Below are positions 29,408 to 38,387 of a DNA stretch of 46,689 nt, in pieces. The notes beneath the pieces were generated by a model that worked only from the letters and a program-made list of their open reading frames with translations, did not search any database and was not told the DNA's origin. The stretch is taken from NCBI GenBank assembly GCA_028293745.1, contig JAQGOF010000010.1:1-46689 (forward strand). Direction: 5' to 3'. The translations under genes and the position numbers were made by a program. Source of the stretch: Gammaproteobacteria bacterium (GTDB taxonomy: Bacteria; Pseudomonadota; Gammaproteobacteria; Steroidobacterales; Steroidobacteraceae). Each line of letters opens with the position of its first letter. Positions within the stretch are counted from its first letter, which is position 1.

Positions 29408-30415
29408 TCAGTCCGTTTCCGGCTTGATCGGGCGTGTCATCAGTTCGTGGACGGCGTCGCGCGCCGGCACGCCCTCATACAGGACTCTGTACACCCCGGT
29501 ACACAGTGGCATTTCGACATTCATGCGCTTTGCAACGGTGTAAGCGGCTTTGGCGGCCTTATAGCCTTCGACAACCTGGCCAATTTCCGCCAAAGCCTGT
29601 TGCGGCGTGCGGCCGGCCGCCAGTGACAAACCGAACCGGCGGTTGCGTGATTGATTGTCCGTGCAGGTGAGCACCAGGTCACCCAGCCCTGCGAGCCCCA
29701 TGAACGTTTCACGGTTGGCTCCTGCAGCCACACCCAGTCGCATCATCTCGACGAGCCCGCGGGTGATCAATGCAACCCGAGTGTTGGCACCGAATCCGAG
29801 CCCGTCCGAGAGACCGGCTCCGACCGCGAGCACATTCTTCACAGCTCCCCCAACCTCGACGCCTGTAATGTCAGTGGAGGTGTATGCACGAAAATTGGCG
29901 GACGACAGGCCGAGCGCCAACGCCTTGGCGAATTGTGCATCTGGCGAAGCAATCGTCATGGCTGTAGGCAAGCCGGCCCCGACCTCGCGCGCAAACGTGG
30001 GCCCGGAGAGCACGGCCACAGCGCGCATTGAGCCGAGCACTTCGCGCGCAACCTGGTGAGGCAGGAGGCCGGTATCGAGCTCGAAACCCTTCGTGGCCCA
30101 GGCGAGCCGGGTGTCGGCTGTCAGATGCGGCTGCAGTTGTTGCAACATGCCGCGAAACGCATGACTCGGCACTGCAATCAGAGCATCGCGCGCACCGGCC
30201 AGCGCGGCGCCGAGATCAGGCTCGACTACCAGCGAGGCCGGGAACTCAGCTGAGAGGTAACGCTCGTTGCGGCGGCTCGCCGCCATCGCGCCTAAGGCTT
30301 CGCGATTGCGGCCCCAGAAACGAGTCGGACGGCCGCTGCGCGCAAATTGGATTGCGAGCGCGGTACCCCATGAACCGGCACCGAGCACGACGACCGGGCC
30401 ATCGTTATCGTTCAC
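29408..30415 (-). CDS. gpsA: Glycerol-3-phosphate dehydrogenase [NAD(P)+]
   Basis: 335 residues. The Rossmann motif VVLGAGSWGTALAIQFAR is at the N-terminus. GPTFAREVGAGLPTAM, VGGAVKNVLAVGAGLSDGLGFGANTRVALITRGL and GLGDLVLTCT are strong family signatures. It reduces dihydroxyacetone phosphate to sn-glycerol-3-phosphate for phospholipid synthesis. I chose the GTG at 30415 because the longer frame (to 30580) runs into secB. It follows secB by 14 bp on the same strand, the common secB-gpsA order. Confidence 0.95.
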   Translation of the reverse strand: MNDNDGPVVVLGAGSWGTALAIQFARSGRPTRFWGRNREALGAMAASRRNERYLSAEFPASLVVEPDLGAALAGARDALIAVPSHAFRGMLQQLQPHLTADTRLAWATKGFELDTGLLPHQVAREVLGSMRAVAVLSGPTFAREVGAGLPTAMTIASPDAQFAKALALGLSSANFRAYTSTDITGVEVGGAVKNVLAVGAGLSDGLGFGANTRVALITRGLVEMMRLGVAAGANRETFMGLAGLGDLVLTCTDNQSRNRRFGLSLAAGRTPQQALAEIGQVVEGYKAAKAAYTVAKRMNVEMPLCTGVYRVLYEGVPARDAVHELMTRPIKPETD

Positions 30416-30429
30416 GGAGCCGCCTGCGG

Positions 30430-30918
30430 TTAGTTTGTTGCGGTGGGCTGCTGTTGAGTGGCTGACTGCGCGTACAGGGCGTCGAAGTTGACTGGCGGCA
30501 GCAGGAATTGCGGGAAGCCACCCTGCGTGACGAGGTGTGACACGGCCGCACGAGCGTACGGAAACAACACGCTCGGGCAAACGCTGCTCACGGCGCGCTT
30601 GACGTCCGGCTCGGACAGATTGCGCATCAGGAAGATACCGGCCTGTTTGACCTCGACCAGGAAGATCGTCACGTCATTCTGCTTGGCGGCGACGGTCACC
30701 GTGAGGACGACCTCGCGCAGCTCCGGCGTCAACCCGTTTGCAGTGGTGTGCAGATCGAGGTTGATCTGCGGATTCCAGTTGCCATCCACACGAGGACCGT
30801 TCGGCGCCTCGTACGAACAATCCTTCAGATAGACGTTCTGCAGGGCAAGCTGCGGGCCCATGTCGCCCTGCGCATCGGAAACCGGCACACCGCCGGCCAT
30901 GTTACTGCTCATCATCAC
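30430..30918 (-). CDS. secB: Protein-export chaperone SecB
   Basis: 162 residues, the usual SecB size. The protein forms a tetramer that holds preproteins unfolded and delivers them to SecA. FALQNVYLKDCSYEAP-like text appears as LALQNVYLKDCSYEAPNGP near residue 26, and the late SVCPSVLFPYARAAVSHLVTQGGFPQFLLPPVNFDALYA block is diagnostic. The start overlaps the grxC stop by four bases (ATGA), and gpsA follows, giving a grxC-secB-gpsA operon. Confidence 0.96.
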   Translation of the reverse strand: MMMSSNMAGGVPVSDAQGDMGPQLALQNVYLKDCSYEAPNGPRVDGNWNPQINLDLHTTANGLTPELREVVLTVTVAAKQNDVTIFLVEVKQAGIFLMRNLSEPDVKRAVSSVCPSVLFPYARAAVSHLVTQGGFPQFLLPPVNFDALYAQSATQQQPTATN

Positions 30919-31181
30919 GCTCCAGATTTGAGTAAGGGGTCCAGGCCGCCAGCTGCATCAAGAGCGTACAGGTCGTCGCAACCGCCGACATGAGTATCGC
31001 CAATGAAGATCTGCGGCACGGTGCGACGGCCGCTGCGTGCCATCATTTCTGCGCGCGCCTCAGCGCGCTCTTCAATATTGATCACCTCGAACGTGGCACG
31101 TTTGCGTTCGAGGAGGCTGAGCGCCCGCGTACAAAACGGGCACCAGTCGGTCAAATACACCACTATCCGGGGTTCTGCCAT
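30915..31181 (-). CDS. grxC: Glutaredoxin 3
   Basis: 88 residues with the redox active site CPFC (WCPFCTRALSLLERK) at about residues 12-15. The cis-proline segment TVPQIFIGDTHVGGCDDL is also present. It reduces disulfides and glutathionylated proteins using glutathione. The start is the ATG at 31181 with GGAGCGAG upstream; a longer frame begins at 31205 but is less family-like. Four-base overlap with secB downstream. Confidence 0.95.
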   Translation of the reverse strand: MAEPRIVVYLTDWCPFCTRALSLLERKRATFEVINIEERAEARAEMMARSGRRTVPQIFIGDTHVGGCDDLYALDAAGGLDPLLKSGA

Positions 31182-31201
31182 GACGCTCGCTCCGGGTGAG
31201 C

Positions 31202-31624
31202 TCACGCCTTCGACAGCGGGAGGTTTTCGGCCCGCCAGGCGGCAATTCCGCCTCGCAGGTTGAACGCCTTCGTGAACCCCTGTGCGGCAAGCTGCCGCAC
31301 AGCCGACGCGCCGAGGGAGCCAGTGTCGTCGTACACGACGAGCACCTTCTCCTTCTGCTTCTTCAGGGTGTCGCCGGCCTTCAGGATCTGCTCGCCCGAC
31401 ATCTGCCGGGCGCCGGCGACGTGGCCCGATGCGAAGGCTTCCGTGGGCCGCAGATCGATGACCACGGCGCCCTGGTTCATCAGGCGCACCACATCCTGTG
31501 GCGATACGGCGGCGCTATTCTCGCTTCGGGTCCGCAATTCGTAAGCAATGACCAGGAGGGCCGCGAGCGCCGCACCGCTGGCGTACCAGGGATGATGTGA
31601 GATGTATTCGAGGAGACGGTCCAT
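31202..31624 (-). CDS. Membrane-anchored rhodanese-like protein without catalytic Cys
   Basis: 140 residues with one N-terminal membrane helix (YASGAALAALLVIAYEL) and a rhodanese domain (VVIDLRPTEAFASGHVAGARQM, LRGGIAAWRAENLP), like E. coli YibN. The loop that normally holds the catalytic cysteine reads VVYDDTGSLG, so the cysteine is replaced and sulfur-transferase activity is unlikely. It is the first gene of the rhodanese-grxC-secB-gpsA set, an order common in gammaproteobacteria. It is divergent from envC, with only 40 bp between the two starts. Confidence 0.88.
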   Translation of the reverse strand: MDRLLEYISHHPWYASGAALAALLVIAYELRTRSENSAAVSPQDVVRLMNQGAVVIDLRPTEAFASGHVAGARQMSGEQILKAGDTLKKQKEKVLVVYDDTGSLGASAVRQLAAQGFTKAFNLRGGIAAWRAENLPLSKA

Positions 31625-31664
31625 GCGTGCCGGTCTTAAAAAGGGCGCGCATTATAGCGCCCCT

Positions 31665-32867
31665 ATGGAGCTACTTCGTATTCGGATCGCGTTGCACAAC
31701 CGCCGGTCGCTTTTCGGCCCGGCGATCCTGACCCTGCTGGTGCTTTTGGGGGGTTGGGACCTTGCCGTCCCCGCGGTGCAGCCGCAGGCGGATGCACGGA
31801 AGACCGAAACGGAGCTCCAGGCGGTCAAGTCGGAAATCGAGCGCGTGACTCGCCAGGTCAGCGAGGAACAGGTGGCGCGGGACAAGCTGTCCCGAGAGCT
31901 TCGATCCGCGGAAGTGTCGGTCGGAAGGGCTCGCGGGGGCCTGGACGGGGTTCGTCGCGCGCGTGCGGAACGTGCCTCCAAGCGTGCCTCACTCTCGGCC
32001 GAAAAGCGGGCGCGAGAGGGCGATCTGAACCAGAACCGAAGCGCGTTGGCGGGGCAGTTGCGGGCCGCCTATCTCATCGGGCGCGAAGAGCCTCTGAAGC
32101 TCCTGCTGAATCAAAAGGATCCAGAGCGTGCGGGCCGCATGTTCGTCTACTACAGCTACTTCGGCCGTGCGCGCGCCGATCAGATCCATGGCATCGAGAG
32201 CGATGTCCAGGCTATCGCGACGGTCGACGAGCAACTCCTGGAGGAGGACGCGAAGCTCGCGGAGCTGGAAAAACAGCAGCGGGCCGATCTTGCTGAGCTC
32301 GAGCAGGCGCGCGCGAAACGCTCGGAAGTACTGGCGAGCCTGACGGCCGAATCCAACTCGCACGCGCAGAACCTGGAACGCTTGAAGAGCCAGCAGGGAG
32401 GCTTGGAGAAGCTGCTGCGGGAGCTCCGGCGGGCGATCGAGAAGTTTCCGATCGACAACAACGATGCCTTCGCGCATTTGCGCGGCAAGCTTAGCTGGCC
32501 CGTGGGCGGCAAGCTCGTGGCGCGCTTCGGGGAAACGCGCGCGGGTGGCGTGAAATGGGATGGAGTGCTCGTCGCGACCGAGCGAGGCGCACCAGTCCGG
32601 GCCGTCTATGGCGGGCGCGTGATCTATGCCGACTGGCTTCCGGGGCTCGGGCTGCTGACCATCGTCGATCACGGCGAGGGTTACATGAGCCTGTACGGGC
32701 ACAACGAGCGGCTTTACAAGGCGGCCGGCGAGCGCGTAAGCGCCGGGGATACGCTGGGCTCCGCCGGCGACAGTGGGGGGAGCAACCGGCCGGAGCTGTA
32801 TTTCGAAATCCGCAAAGGGGGAAAGGCCGTCGACCCGCGGCCGTGGTTCAAGGCTGCGGAGCCTTAG
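31665..32867 (+). CDS. envC: Murein hydrolase activator EnvC
   Basis: 400 residues. An N-terminal membrane or signal segment (PAILTLLVLLGGWDLAV) leads into a long coiled coil (residues about 45-265, rich in Glu/Arg/Leu heptads), then a LytM domain (residues 280-395). The LytM domain is degenerate: where active enzymes have HxxxD and HxH, it has VKWDGVLV and ELYFEIR. That is the EnvC pattern, which activates amidases AmiA/AmiB at the septum instead of cutting peptidoglycan. Upstream it is divergent from the rhodanese gene. An inverted repeat (GGGCGC/GCGCCC) around 31643-31662 precedes the start. Confidence 0.93.
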   Translation: MELLRIRIALHNRRSLFGPAILTLLVLLGGWDLAVPAVQPQADARKTETELQAVKSEIERVTRQVSEEQVARDKLSRELRSAEVSVGRARGGLDGVRRARAERASKRASLSAEKRAREGDLNQNRSALAGQLRAAYLIGREEPLKLLLNQKDPERAGRMFVYYSYFGRARADQIHGIESDVQAIATVDEQLLEEDAKLAELEKQQRADLAELEQARAKRSEVLASLTAESNSHAQNLERLKSQQGGLEKLLRELRRAIEKFPIDNNDAFAHLRGKLSWPVGGKLVARFGETRAGGVKWDGVLVATERGAPVRAVYGGRVIYADWLPGLGLLTIVDHGEGYMSLYGHNERLYKAAGERVSAGDTLGSAGDSGGSNRPELYFEIRKGGKAVDPRPWFKAAEP

Positions 32868-33053
32868 ACGTCTATCCGGGCGGGTGGAGCGATTTTGCGG
32901 CGCGCTGCGACGTAGCCGGGATGTGAATAAGCTCTATTTTCCGGCAGTGGCGTGCCGGCATCCCGTCGATTCGCCAACTCGCGCAAGGACCGCTGCGACC
33001 GAGGTCTGCGAAGGTGGGACACCGAATGCTGTTCGGTCTCACAAGGCCGGTGG

Positions 33054-35312
33054 ATGACTGCCCTCAGCACCAAGAATGAGACCCCTGATCCCTGGGGCTC
33101 CTTTGAGCCTTACGTCCAACTCGTAAGATCGCTGCTGCCGCGCGCGGTCAGCGTTTCACTGTTCGATGCCACGGGCACCATGCGGTGGACGAGCGAGACC
33201 ACGACGGGGCCCGATTTCTACGATCTCGTTGAGAATGCGCTGAAGGCGGGTGGCGCCAGTCCGCAGGGCCCCGGCCTCATGCGCATGCTCGGTGGCAACC
33301 TGCCCGTGTACCTGTGCTGGGTCCGCGACGACGCGGAGCAGCTGATCGGTGTCGTCGCTGTAGTATGCCGCGCCAGTAGCGATCCGGATTCCGAGAGCCG
33401 CGGCTTCTCCTTCTCTCATTCTCTGCTGCGGCCGGTACTCGAATGCCTGCGCCGGGACCTGCTGTCCCGCGCTGCCATCGAGCAGCTGAGCCGGACGGTC
33501 ACTTCGCGCGACCGTGACCTGGAGTTGTTGCTTGCCGATGGGGCCGCGGATCGGCCGGCAGGTGACGGGGCCGATGAGTTGAAAGGAGTTCTGCAGCAGG
33601 CGATCGAACATGTTGGGTGTTCGACGGCTGCATTGATCGTTCCCGACAAGAGCATTGCGATGTTGCAGTCGGAAAAGGGGCGCGTGGCTGACAAGCAGCT
33701 CGTCGCGCGTGCTCATCGCCACCTGCTGTCCGTGGCGCAGGCCCGCCGCGAGCCCTTGATCGTCAACAAGCTCGCGCCCAACAGCACGATGGGCATTCTT
33801 CCGTACAAGATCCTGTCGTGCGCGCTGCGCTCCGGCGGCGGCAAGACGATGGGGGTGCTCGCCCTGTTCCGCGAGGACCTGGGTCGACCGTTCGGCGACC
33901 GGGAAGCGCGCTTGGCTGAAATTCTCGCACGCAAGGCTGTTGGCATCATCGAGAGCAGTTACGACGCACTGAGCGGTCTTTACACGCGGCCCGCATTTGA
34001 ACAGCGCGTGCGCGCAGTCGTCGCAGACCCCAAGAGCTCGAAGCACTGGAGCGCGCTCTATATCGATGCGGACCAGCTGCACGTCATCAATGACAGTTTC
34101 GGCATGCACGTGGGAGACTCGGTGTTGGGACAACTCGGCGAGTTGATCCGGCACCGGTTGCCGCCGGGTGCATTCGCGGCCCGCATTTCGGGCGACCGGT
34201 TCGCGGTACTCCTGCCGACTCAACTGGATGACGCCGAGAAATTCGCAGAGTCGTTGCGCGAGGGGGTCGAGCAGCTGGGTACGACCCACGGCGAGTCCCG
34301 TCTGCACGTGTCGACCAGCATTGGTGTTGCGCTCCTGGACACTGCGGCGGGCGAGCTGATGCATTCGCTGGCCGCAGCGGAGACGGCCTGCAAGGCGGCC
34401 AAGGATCGCGGGCGTAACCGCGTCGAGGTCTACAAGGCCAACGACGTCAGCCTGGTTCGCCGCTTTGCGGATATCAACATTGCCGGCCAGCTGCGGGCAG
34501 CGATCGACGCAGGCAGGCTGCAACTGTATTCACAACTGATTCTTCCGTTCGCCTGCGCGGAGAGTCCGCGCCCGCATTTCGAGCTGCTCTTGCGAATGCT
34601 GGACGAGGACGGCCGCACCGTTGGCCCGGACCGTTTCCTGTCCGCGGCCAATCGCTACCAGCTCATGCCCGAGATCGACCGCTGGGTGATCAACCACGCT
34701 ATCGAGGTGCTCAAGCCCCAGGCCGAACTTCTGGCCGGCCAGGCGGTGACCTTTGCGATCAACTTCTCGGGCCAGTCGCTCAATGACGAGGAGTTCGTGG
34801 GTTTTCTGCTCGAGCGGATCCGCTCGAGCGGCATCGACCCGGCCGTGTTCTGTTTCGAGCTGACGGAAAACGCGACGATCGCGAGCATCGCACGCGCCGA
34901 ATCCCTCATTCGCAGCCTGCGGGAGCTCGGTTGCGGTGTCGCCCTGGATGATTTCGGCACGGGGCTGTCGTCCCTCGCCTATTTGCGCCAGCTGCCCGTC
35001 ACGATGTTGAAGATCGACGGCAGCTTCGTGCGGGACATTCTCAAGGACCCGCGCGCCGAATCGATGGTGCGCGCCATCGCTCAGCTTGCGCGAAGCATGT
35101 CGCTCTCGACCGTGGCCGAGTACGTCGAGACCGAAGAGATTCGTACGCGTGTTGCGACACTGGGTGTCGATTATGGGCAGGGCTTCGCGATCGGCCGGCC
35201 GGCACCGCTGGCGGATTTGTTATCCGAGCTGCCACTGCTGGTCTCGGCGGACACGATGCCGACCGTGATCAGCGAATTCGCGATCGATCAGTTCACCGAA
35301 ATTGTGCACTGA
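33054..35312 (+). CDS. GGDEF/EAL protein with degenerate GGDEF motif
   Basis: 752 residues. An N-terminal sensor-like region contains a probable GAF domain at about residues 170-300. A GGDEF domain follows (residues about 300-465) in which the signature reads ARISGDRFAVLL, so GGDEF has become SGDRF and cyclase activity is doubtful. The EAL domain (residues about 480-740) has FELLLRM in place of EALLR but keeps DDFGTGLSSLAYLRQLPVTMLKIDGSFV and AEYVETEE. It might act as a receptor or a weak phosphodiesterase. It is inserted between envC and the S41 protease, which are adjacent in many relatives (from memory). Confidence 0.88.
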   Translation: MTALSTKNETPDPWGSFEPYVQLVRSLLPRAVSVSLFDATGTMRWTSETTTGPDFYDLVENALKAGGASPQGPGLMRMLGGNLPVYLCWVRDDAEQLIGVVAVVCRASSDPDSESRGFSFSHSLLRPVLECLRRDLLSRAAIEQLSRTVTSRDRDLELLLADGAADRPAGDGADELKGVLQQAIEHVGCSTAALIVPDKSIAMLQSEKGRVADKQLVARAHRHLLSVAQARREPLIVNKLAPNSTMGILPYKILSCALRSGGGKTMGVLALFREDLGRPFGDREARLAEILARKAVGIIESSYDALSGLYTRPAFEQRVRAVVADPKSSKHWSALYIDADQLHVINDSFGMHVGDSVLGQLGELIRHRLPPGAFAARISGDRFAVLLPTQLDDAEKFAESLREGVEQLGTTHGESRLHVSTSIGVALLDTAAGELMHSLAAAETACKAAKDRGRNRVEVYKANDVSLVRRFADINIAGQLRAAIDAGRLQLYSQLILPFACAESPRPHFELLLRMLDEDGRTVGPDRFLSAANRYQLMPEIDRWVINHAIEVLKPQAELLAGQAVTFAINFSGQSLNDEEFVGFLLERIRSSGIDPAVFCFELTENATIASIARAESLIRSLRELGCGVALDDFGTGLSSLAYLRQLPVTMLKIDGSFVRDILKDPRAESMVRAIAQLARSMSLSTVAEYVETEEIRTRVATLGVDYGQGFAIGRPAPLADLLSELPLLVSADTMPTVISEFAIDQFTEIVH

Positions 35313-35426
35313 TCATCAACTTGAACAATTCGATCGTTCGCATCATCCGTAAAGGTGTCTCTGGGATTGACCCACAAGGGATGGCTGTAGTATCCGTTGT
35401 TCATCCAAACCGGGGGGTTTGACGAA

Positions 35427-36719
35427 ATGATGTCGACGCGATCGCGGACGCTGGTCGCTCTCGTCGCAGGGGCTGTCTTTGGGTTTTGCGCCGCGCTCAC
35501 CAGTGGTGTGCTCGCGGAACGCCCGAGCGAAACTGCGCAGGCTGCAATGAAGCCTGCCGCCGCCCTGCCATGGGAAGAAGCACGGCTGTTCGCTGAAGTG
35601 TATGAGCGGGTCAAGCGTGAGTACGTCGATGATGTCGACGACCACGCGCTCATGGACAAAGCCATTCGCGGCATGGTCGCCGCGCTCGATCCTCATTCCG
35701 CGTTCCTCGACACTGAAGAGTTCGAGGAGATCCGGTTGAGCACCATGGGTTCATATCCGGGTGTGGGTATCGAGGTGGTGGCAGAAGATTCCGCCGTGAA
35801 GATCCTGCGACCCATCGAGGGGTCCCCTGCCGATCAAGCCGGTCTGTTGCCTGGTGACCAGATTGTTCGGATTGACGACGCTGATATCGGTGCTGATCTC
35901 GCAGGTGCGATCTCCCGGATGCGCGGCTCGTCAGGAAGTGCCGTAAAGCTCACCGTGCTTCGTCCCACGACCGGACAGACGCTCGACTTCTCCCTGCGTC
36001 GGGCGAAGGTCGAAGTGCACAGCGTTGCACAGCAGAGCCTCGAGCCTGGCTATGGTTATTTGAGAATCACCGGTTTCAGTGAGACGACTTCGGACGATGT
36101 GAATCACGCGATCGCCCGCCTGAAACGAGACAATCCGGGCGGTATCAAGGGTCTGGTGCTCGACCTGCGAAACAATCCGGGTGGCGTGCTCGAAGCTGGA
36201 GTCGCCGTAGCCGATGCCTTCCTCAATGAAGGCGTGATTGTTACCGCGGACGGACGCACGCCTGATGCGCGCTTTCGGATGGACGCCACCCCAGGTGACG
36301 TCATAGATGGGGCACCCCTTGTCGTGCTGGTTAATGGCGGGTCCGCCTCGGCTTCCGAGATCGTGGCGGGCGCGCTCAAGGATCACGGCCGCGCTGAGCT
36401 CATCGGCCACAAGACGTACGGCAAGGGGTCTGTGCAGACCGTAATGCCGTTGTCGCACGGCGGCGCGGTCAAATTGACGACCTCCCGCTACTTCACGCCC
36501 TCGGGGGCTTCGATCCACGGCAAGGGTATCGTGCCCGACATCGTGGCCCAGGGAGCCGAAGATCCCCCGGCTGACTTGCTGGTGGGCAAGGCCGCACCGT
36601 CACTGGCCGCGCGAGATAAGGAAGTGCGGTTGGCACTGGATACGCTGAAGACTCGCGTTGCGGTTGCCAAGGCACCGAGCGGGTCGGCAGCGATGGTGCG
36701 CGCAGCGTTTGTGCCCTGA
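35427..36719 (+). CDS. S41 family C-terminal processing peptidase
   Basis: 430 residues with an N-terminal signal or anchor (LVALVAGAVFGFCAALTSGVLA). The PDZ domain is marked by YPGVGIEVVAEDSAVKILRPIEGSPADQAGLLPGDQI (residues about 100-180). The protease core has GLVLDLRNNPGGVL, the serine in NGGSASASEIVAGAL and the lysine in YGKGSVQTV, forming the Ser-Lys dyad. Members trim cell-wall-related periplasmic proteins near their C-termini. The start is the ATG at 35427 rather than the upstream TTG/ATG in frame. It is probably in the same unit as envC and the GGDEF/EAL gene. Confidence 0.94.
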   Translation: MMSTRSRTLVALVAGAVFGFCAALTSGVLAERPSETAQAAMKPAAALPWEEARLFAEVYERVKREYVDDVDDHALMDKAIRGMVAALDPHSAFLDTEEFEEIRLSTMGSYPGVGIEVVAEDSAVKILRPIEGSPADQAGLLPGDQIVRIDDADIGADLAGAISRMRGSSGSAVKLTVLRPTTGQTLDFSLRRAKVEVHSVAQQSLEPGYGYLRITGFSETTSDDVNHAIARLKRDNPGGIKGLVLDLRNNPGGVLEAGVAVADAFLNEGVIVTADGRTPDARFRMDATPGDVIDGAPLVVLVNGGSASASEIVAGALKDHGRAELIGHKTYGKGSVQTVMPLSHGGAVKLTTSRYFTPSGASIHGKGIVPDIVAQGAEDPPADLLVGKAAPSLAARDKEVRLALDTLKTRVAVAKAPSGSAAMVRAAFVP

Positions 36720-36797
36720 GGGTCGGCGCAACGTTTGTGTCCCAGAGCGTTTGTATCCTAGAGTGCGTACGCGGAGGGTTTCCGCGCGCACTCGGGG

Positions 36798-37448
36798 ATG
36801 CTCCGCTTGATTTCGTGGTTCATCGATATTGTCCTGCATCTCGACAAGCACCTGGTTGACCTTCTCACCCAGTACCACGCCTGGATCTACGCGATCCTGT
36901 TCGTGGTCATCTTCTCCGAGACTGGGCTGGTCGTAACGCCGTTTCTGCCTGGCGACTCTCTCTTGTTTGCCGTCGGCGCACTTTCGGCGGTGGATACGAG
37001 CGGCACGCTCAGCGCACCCGTTGCCTTCGTATTGCTGTCCCTCGCGGCTGTCTTGGGGAACACGGTCAACTATGCAATCGGACGGGCGATCGGTCCGCCC
37101 GCCTTCAGCGGCCGCTACCGTCTGCTCAAGGTCGAATATCTCCACCGCACCGAGGAATTCTTCAAGCGGCACGGAGGCATGGCAGTGGCCTTGTCGCGCT
37201 TCATGCCCATCATTCGCACCTTTGCGCCTTTCGTCGCAGGTGTCGGCCGGATGCCTTACGCGCGCTTCCTGGGCTACAACCTGCTCGGCGGGGTCCTGTG
37301 GGTGGCGCTGTTTGTGTGGGGTGGCTACCTGTTCGGAAACATCCCGGTGGTGAAGCAGAACTTCGGTATCGTCACGATTCTGATCATCCTGGTTTCGCTG
37401 CTACCGCTGGTGGTGACGTTCTTCCGCTCGCGGACGTCGGCGGCCTAG
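36798..37448 (+). CDS. DedA family membrane protein
   Basis: 216 residues with several membrane helices and the DedA signatures FSETGLVVTPFLPGDSLLFAVGAL near residue 41 and FFKRHGGMAVALSRFMPIIRTFAPFVAGVGRMPYARFL near residue 122. The family is linked to lipid carrier recycling and membrane homeostasis. The start ATG at 36798 lies 78 bp after the protease stop. No transport substrate can be assigned from sequence. Confidence 0.93.
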   Translation: MLRLISWFIDIVLHLDKHLVDLLTQYHAWIYAILFVVIFSETGLVVTPFLPGDSLLFAVGALSAVDTSGTLSAPVAFVLLSLAAVLGNTVNYAIGRAIGPPAFSGRYRLLKVEYLHRTEEFFKRHGGMAVALSRFMPIIRTFAPFVAGVGRMPYARFLGYNLLGGVLWVALFVWGGYLFGNIPVVKQNFGIVTILIILVSLLPLVVTFFRSRTSAA

Positions 37449-37461
37449 GTTGCTCGACCGC

Positions 37462-37851
37462 CTAGCGGTAGCACGCCGCGCGCGCTGCGCCCACAAGCGC
37501 GCCCAGCATCAGGATCAGGATCGGTACCATCGACAGGGCGAAACCGACCTCGCGCTTTTTCGGGTCTTTCACATAAGCGAACAGGTAAACGAGTCGTCCG
37601 ATCAGGAAGACAGCCCCCAGGCCTGCCGCGAGGTACGGATTGAGGTAGTGCCCGAAGAGCAGGACCGAGGGTATGAACATGACGAGCAGTTCAAGCGTAT
37701 TCATGTGCACCCGGAAGTAGCGCTCGAACATCTCGTTGCCGGTCGTCGCCGGTGCGGGAACATTGTAACGGCCCCGCGCTTTGCCTACCGCGAGCCCAAA
37801 GTAAAAGAACTCAGCCAGCGCGAGTACGATGACGATGTGAACGTAGGGCAT
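37462..37851 (-). CDS. MAPEG family membrane protein
   Basis: 129 residues with four membrane helices. The family signature NEMFERYFRVHMNTLELLVMFIPSVLLFG lies at about residues 38-66. Eukaryotic relatives are glutathione-dependent enzymes of eicosanoid metabolism; the role in bacteria is not defined. It converges with the DedA gene (14-bp gap between the stops) and its start is 90 bp from the divergent SRPBCC gene. Confidence 0.88.
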   Translation of the reverse strand: MPYVHIVIVLALAEFFYFGLAVGKARGRYNVPAPATTGNEMFERYFRVHMNTLELLVMFIPSVLLFGHYLNPYLAAGLGAVFLIGRLVYLFAYVKDPKKREVGFALSMVPILILMLGALVGAARAACYR

Positions 37852-37940
37852 CTTTTTCTCCAGGGCCGGATAGTTACGGAACGGCCACGGTCAAGCAGCT
37901 TAGTGCAGAACAGAGCCGGCACGGATGGCAGAATGTACGC

Positions 37941-38387
37941 ATGAGGGACAGAGCCCGGGGCTATGCCCACCGCGTCGATATCGCCGCTGACACCGCCGAA
38001 GTATGGAGCGCTCTCACGGAAGCCGAGCATCTCGGCCGCTGGTGCTCGCCAGGAGCGCAGATACGCGGGCAGAAGGGCGGCCTCTTCCGCGCCAGCGTGG
38101 ATCGCGTGATCGAGCTCGAGGCCCACATCGATATTTTCGAGCCATCGCGCCGGTTGCGGCTGATCTATCTGCCGTCGAAGTCTCTTCCGCCCACGGATGA
38201 CCCCCTCGTGGACGATTTCATTCTGGACGCCAAAGAGCCCGGCACCATTCTGCGACTGCTGGGCTCGGGGATTCCAGCGACCGAGGAATGGAACAAGCCC
38301 TATCTGCGCCTGCGGCTGGGTTGGCAGCAGGCCATGACGCGGCTCAAGGTGTTCGCCGAGAAACAACTCAGGAGCAAAGCGTCATGA
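37941..38387 (+). CDS. SRPBCC domain protein (AHSA1-like)
   Basis: 148 residues. The START/AHSA1 fold is indicated by VDIAADTAEVWSALTEAEHLGRWCSPGAQI near the N-terminus and a C-terminal long helix (WQQAMTRLKVFAEKQL). Members bind hydrophobic ligands or act as Hsp90 co-factors; the specific role here is unknown. Its stop overlaps the holin-like gene start (ATGA), so the two are translationally coupled. Confidence 0.85.
   Translation: MRDRARGYAHRVDIAADTAEVWSALTEAEHLGRWCSPGAQIRGQKGGLFRASVDRVIELEAHIDIFEPSRRLRLIYLPSKSLPPTDDPLVDDFILDAKEPGTILRLLGSGIPATEEWNKPYLRLRLGWQQAMTRLKVFAEKQLRSKAS

Noticed and set aside
33156..34523. 455-codon minus-strand frame inside the GGDEF/EAL gene
   Set aside because: It is antisense to a protein with clear domains and has no recognisable motif.
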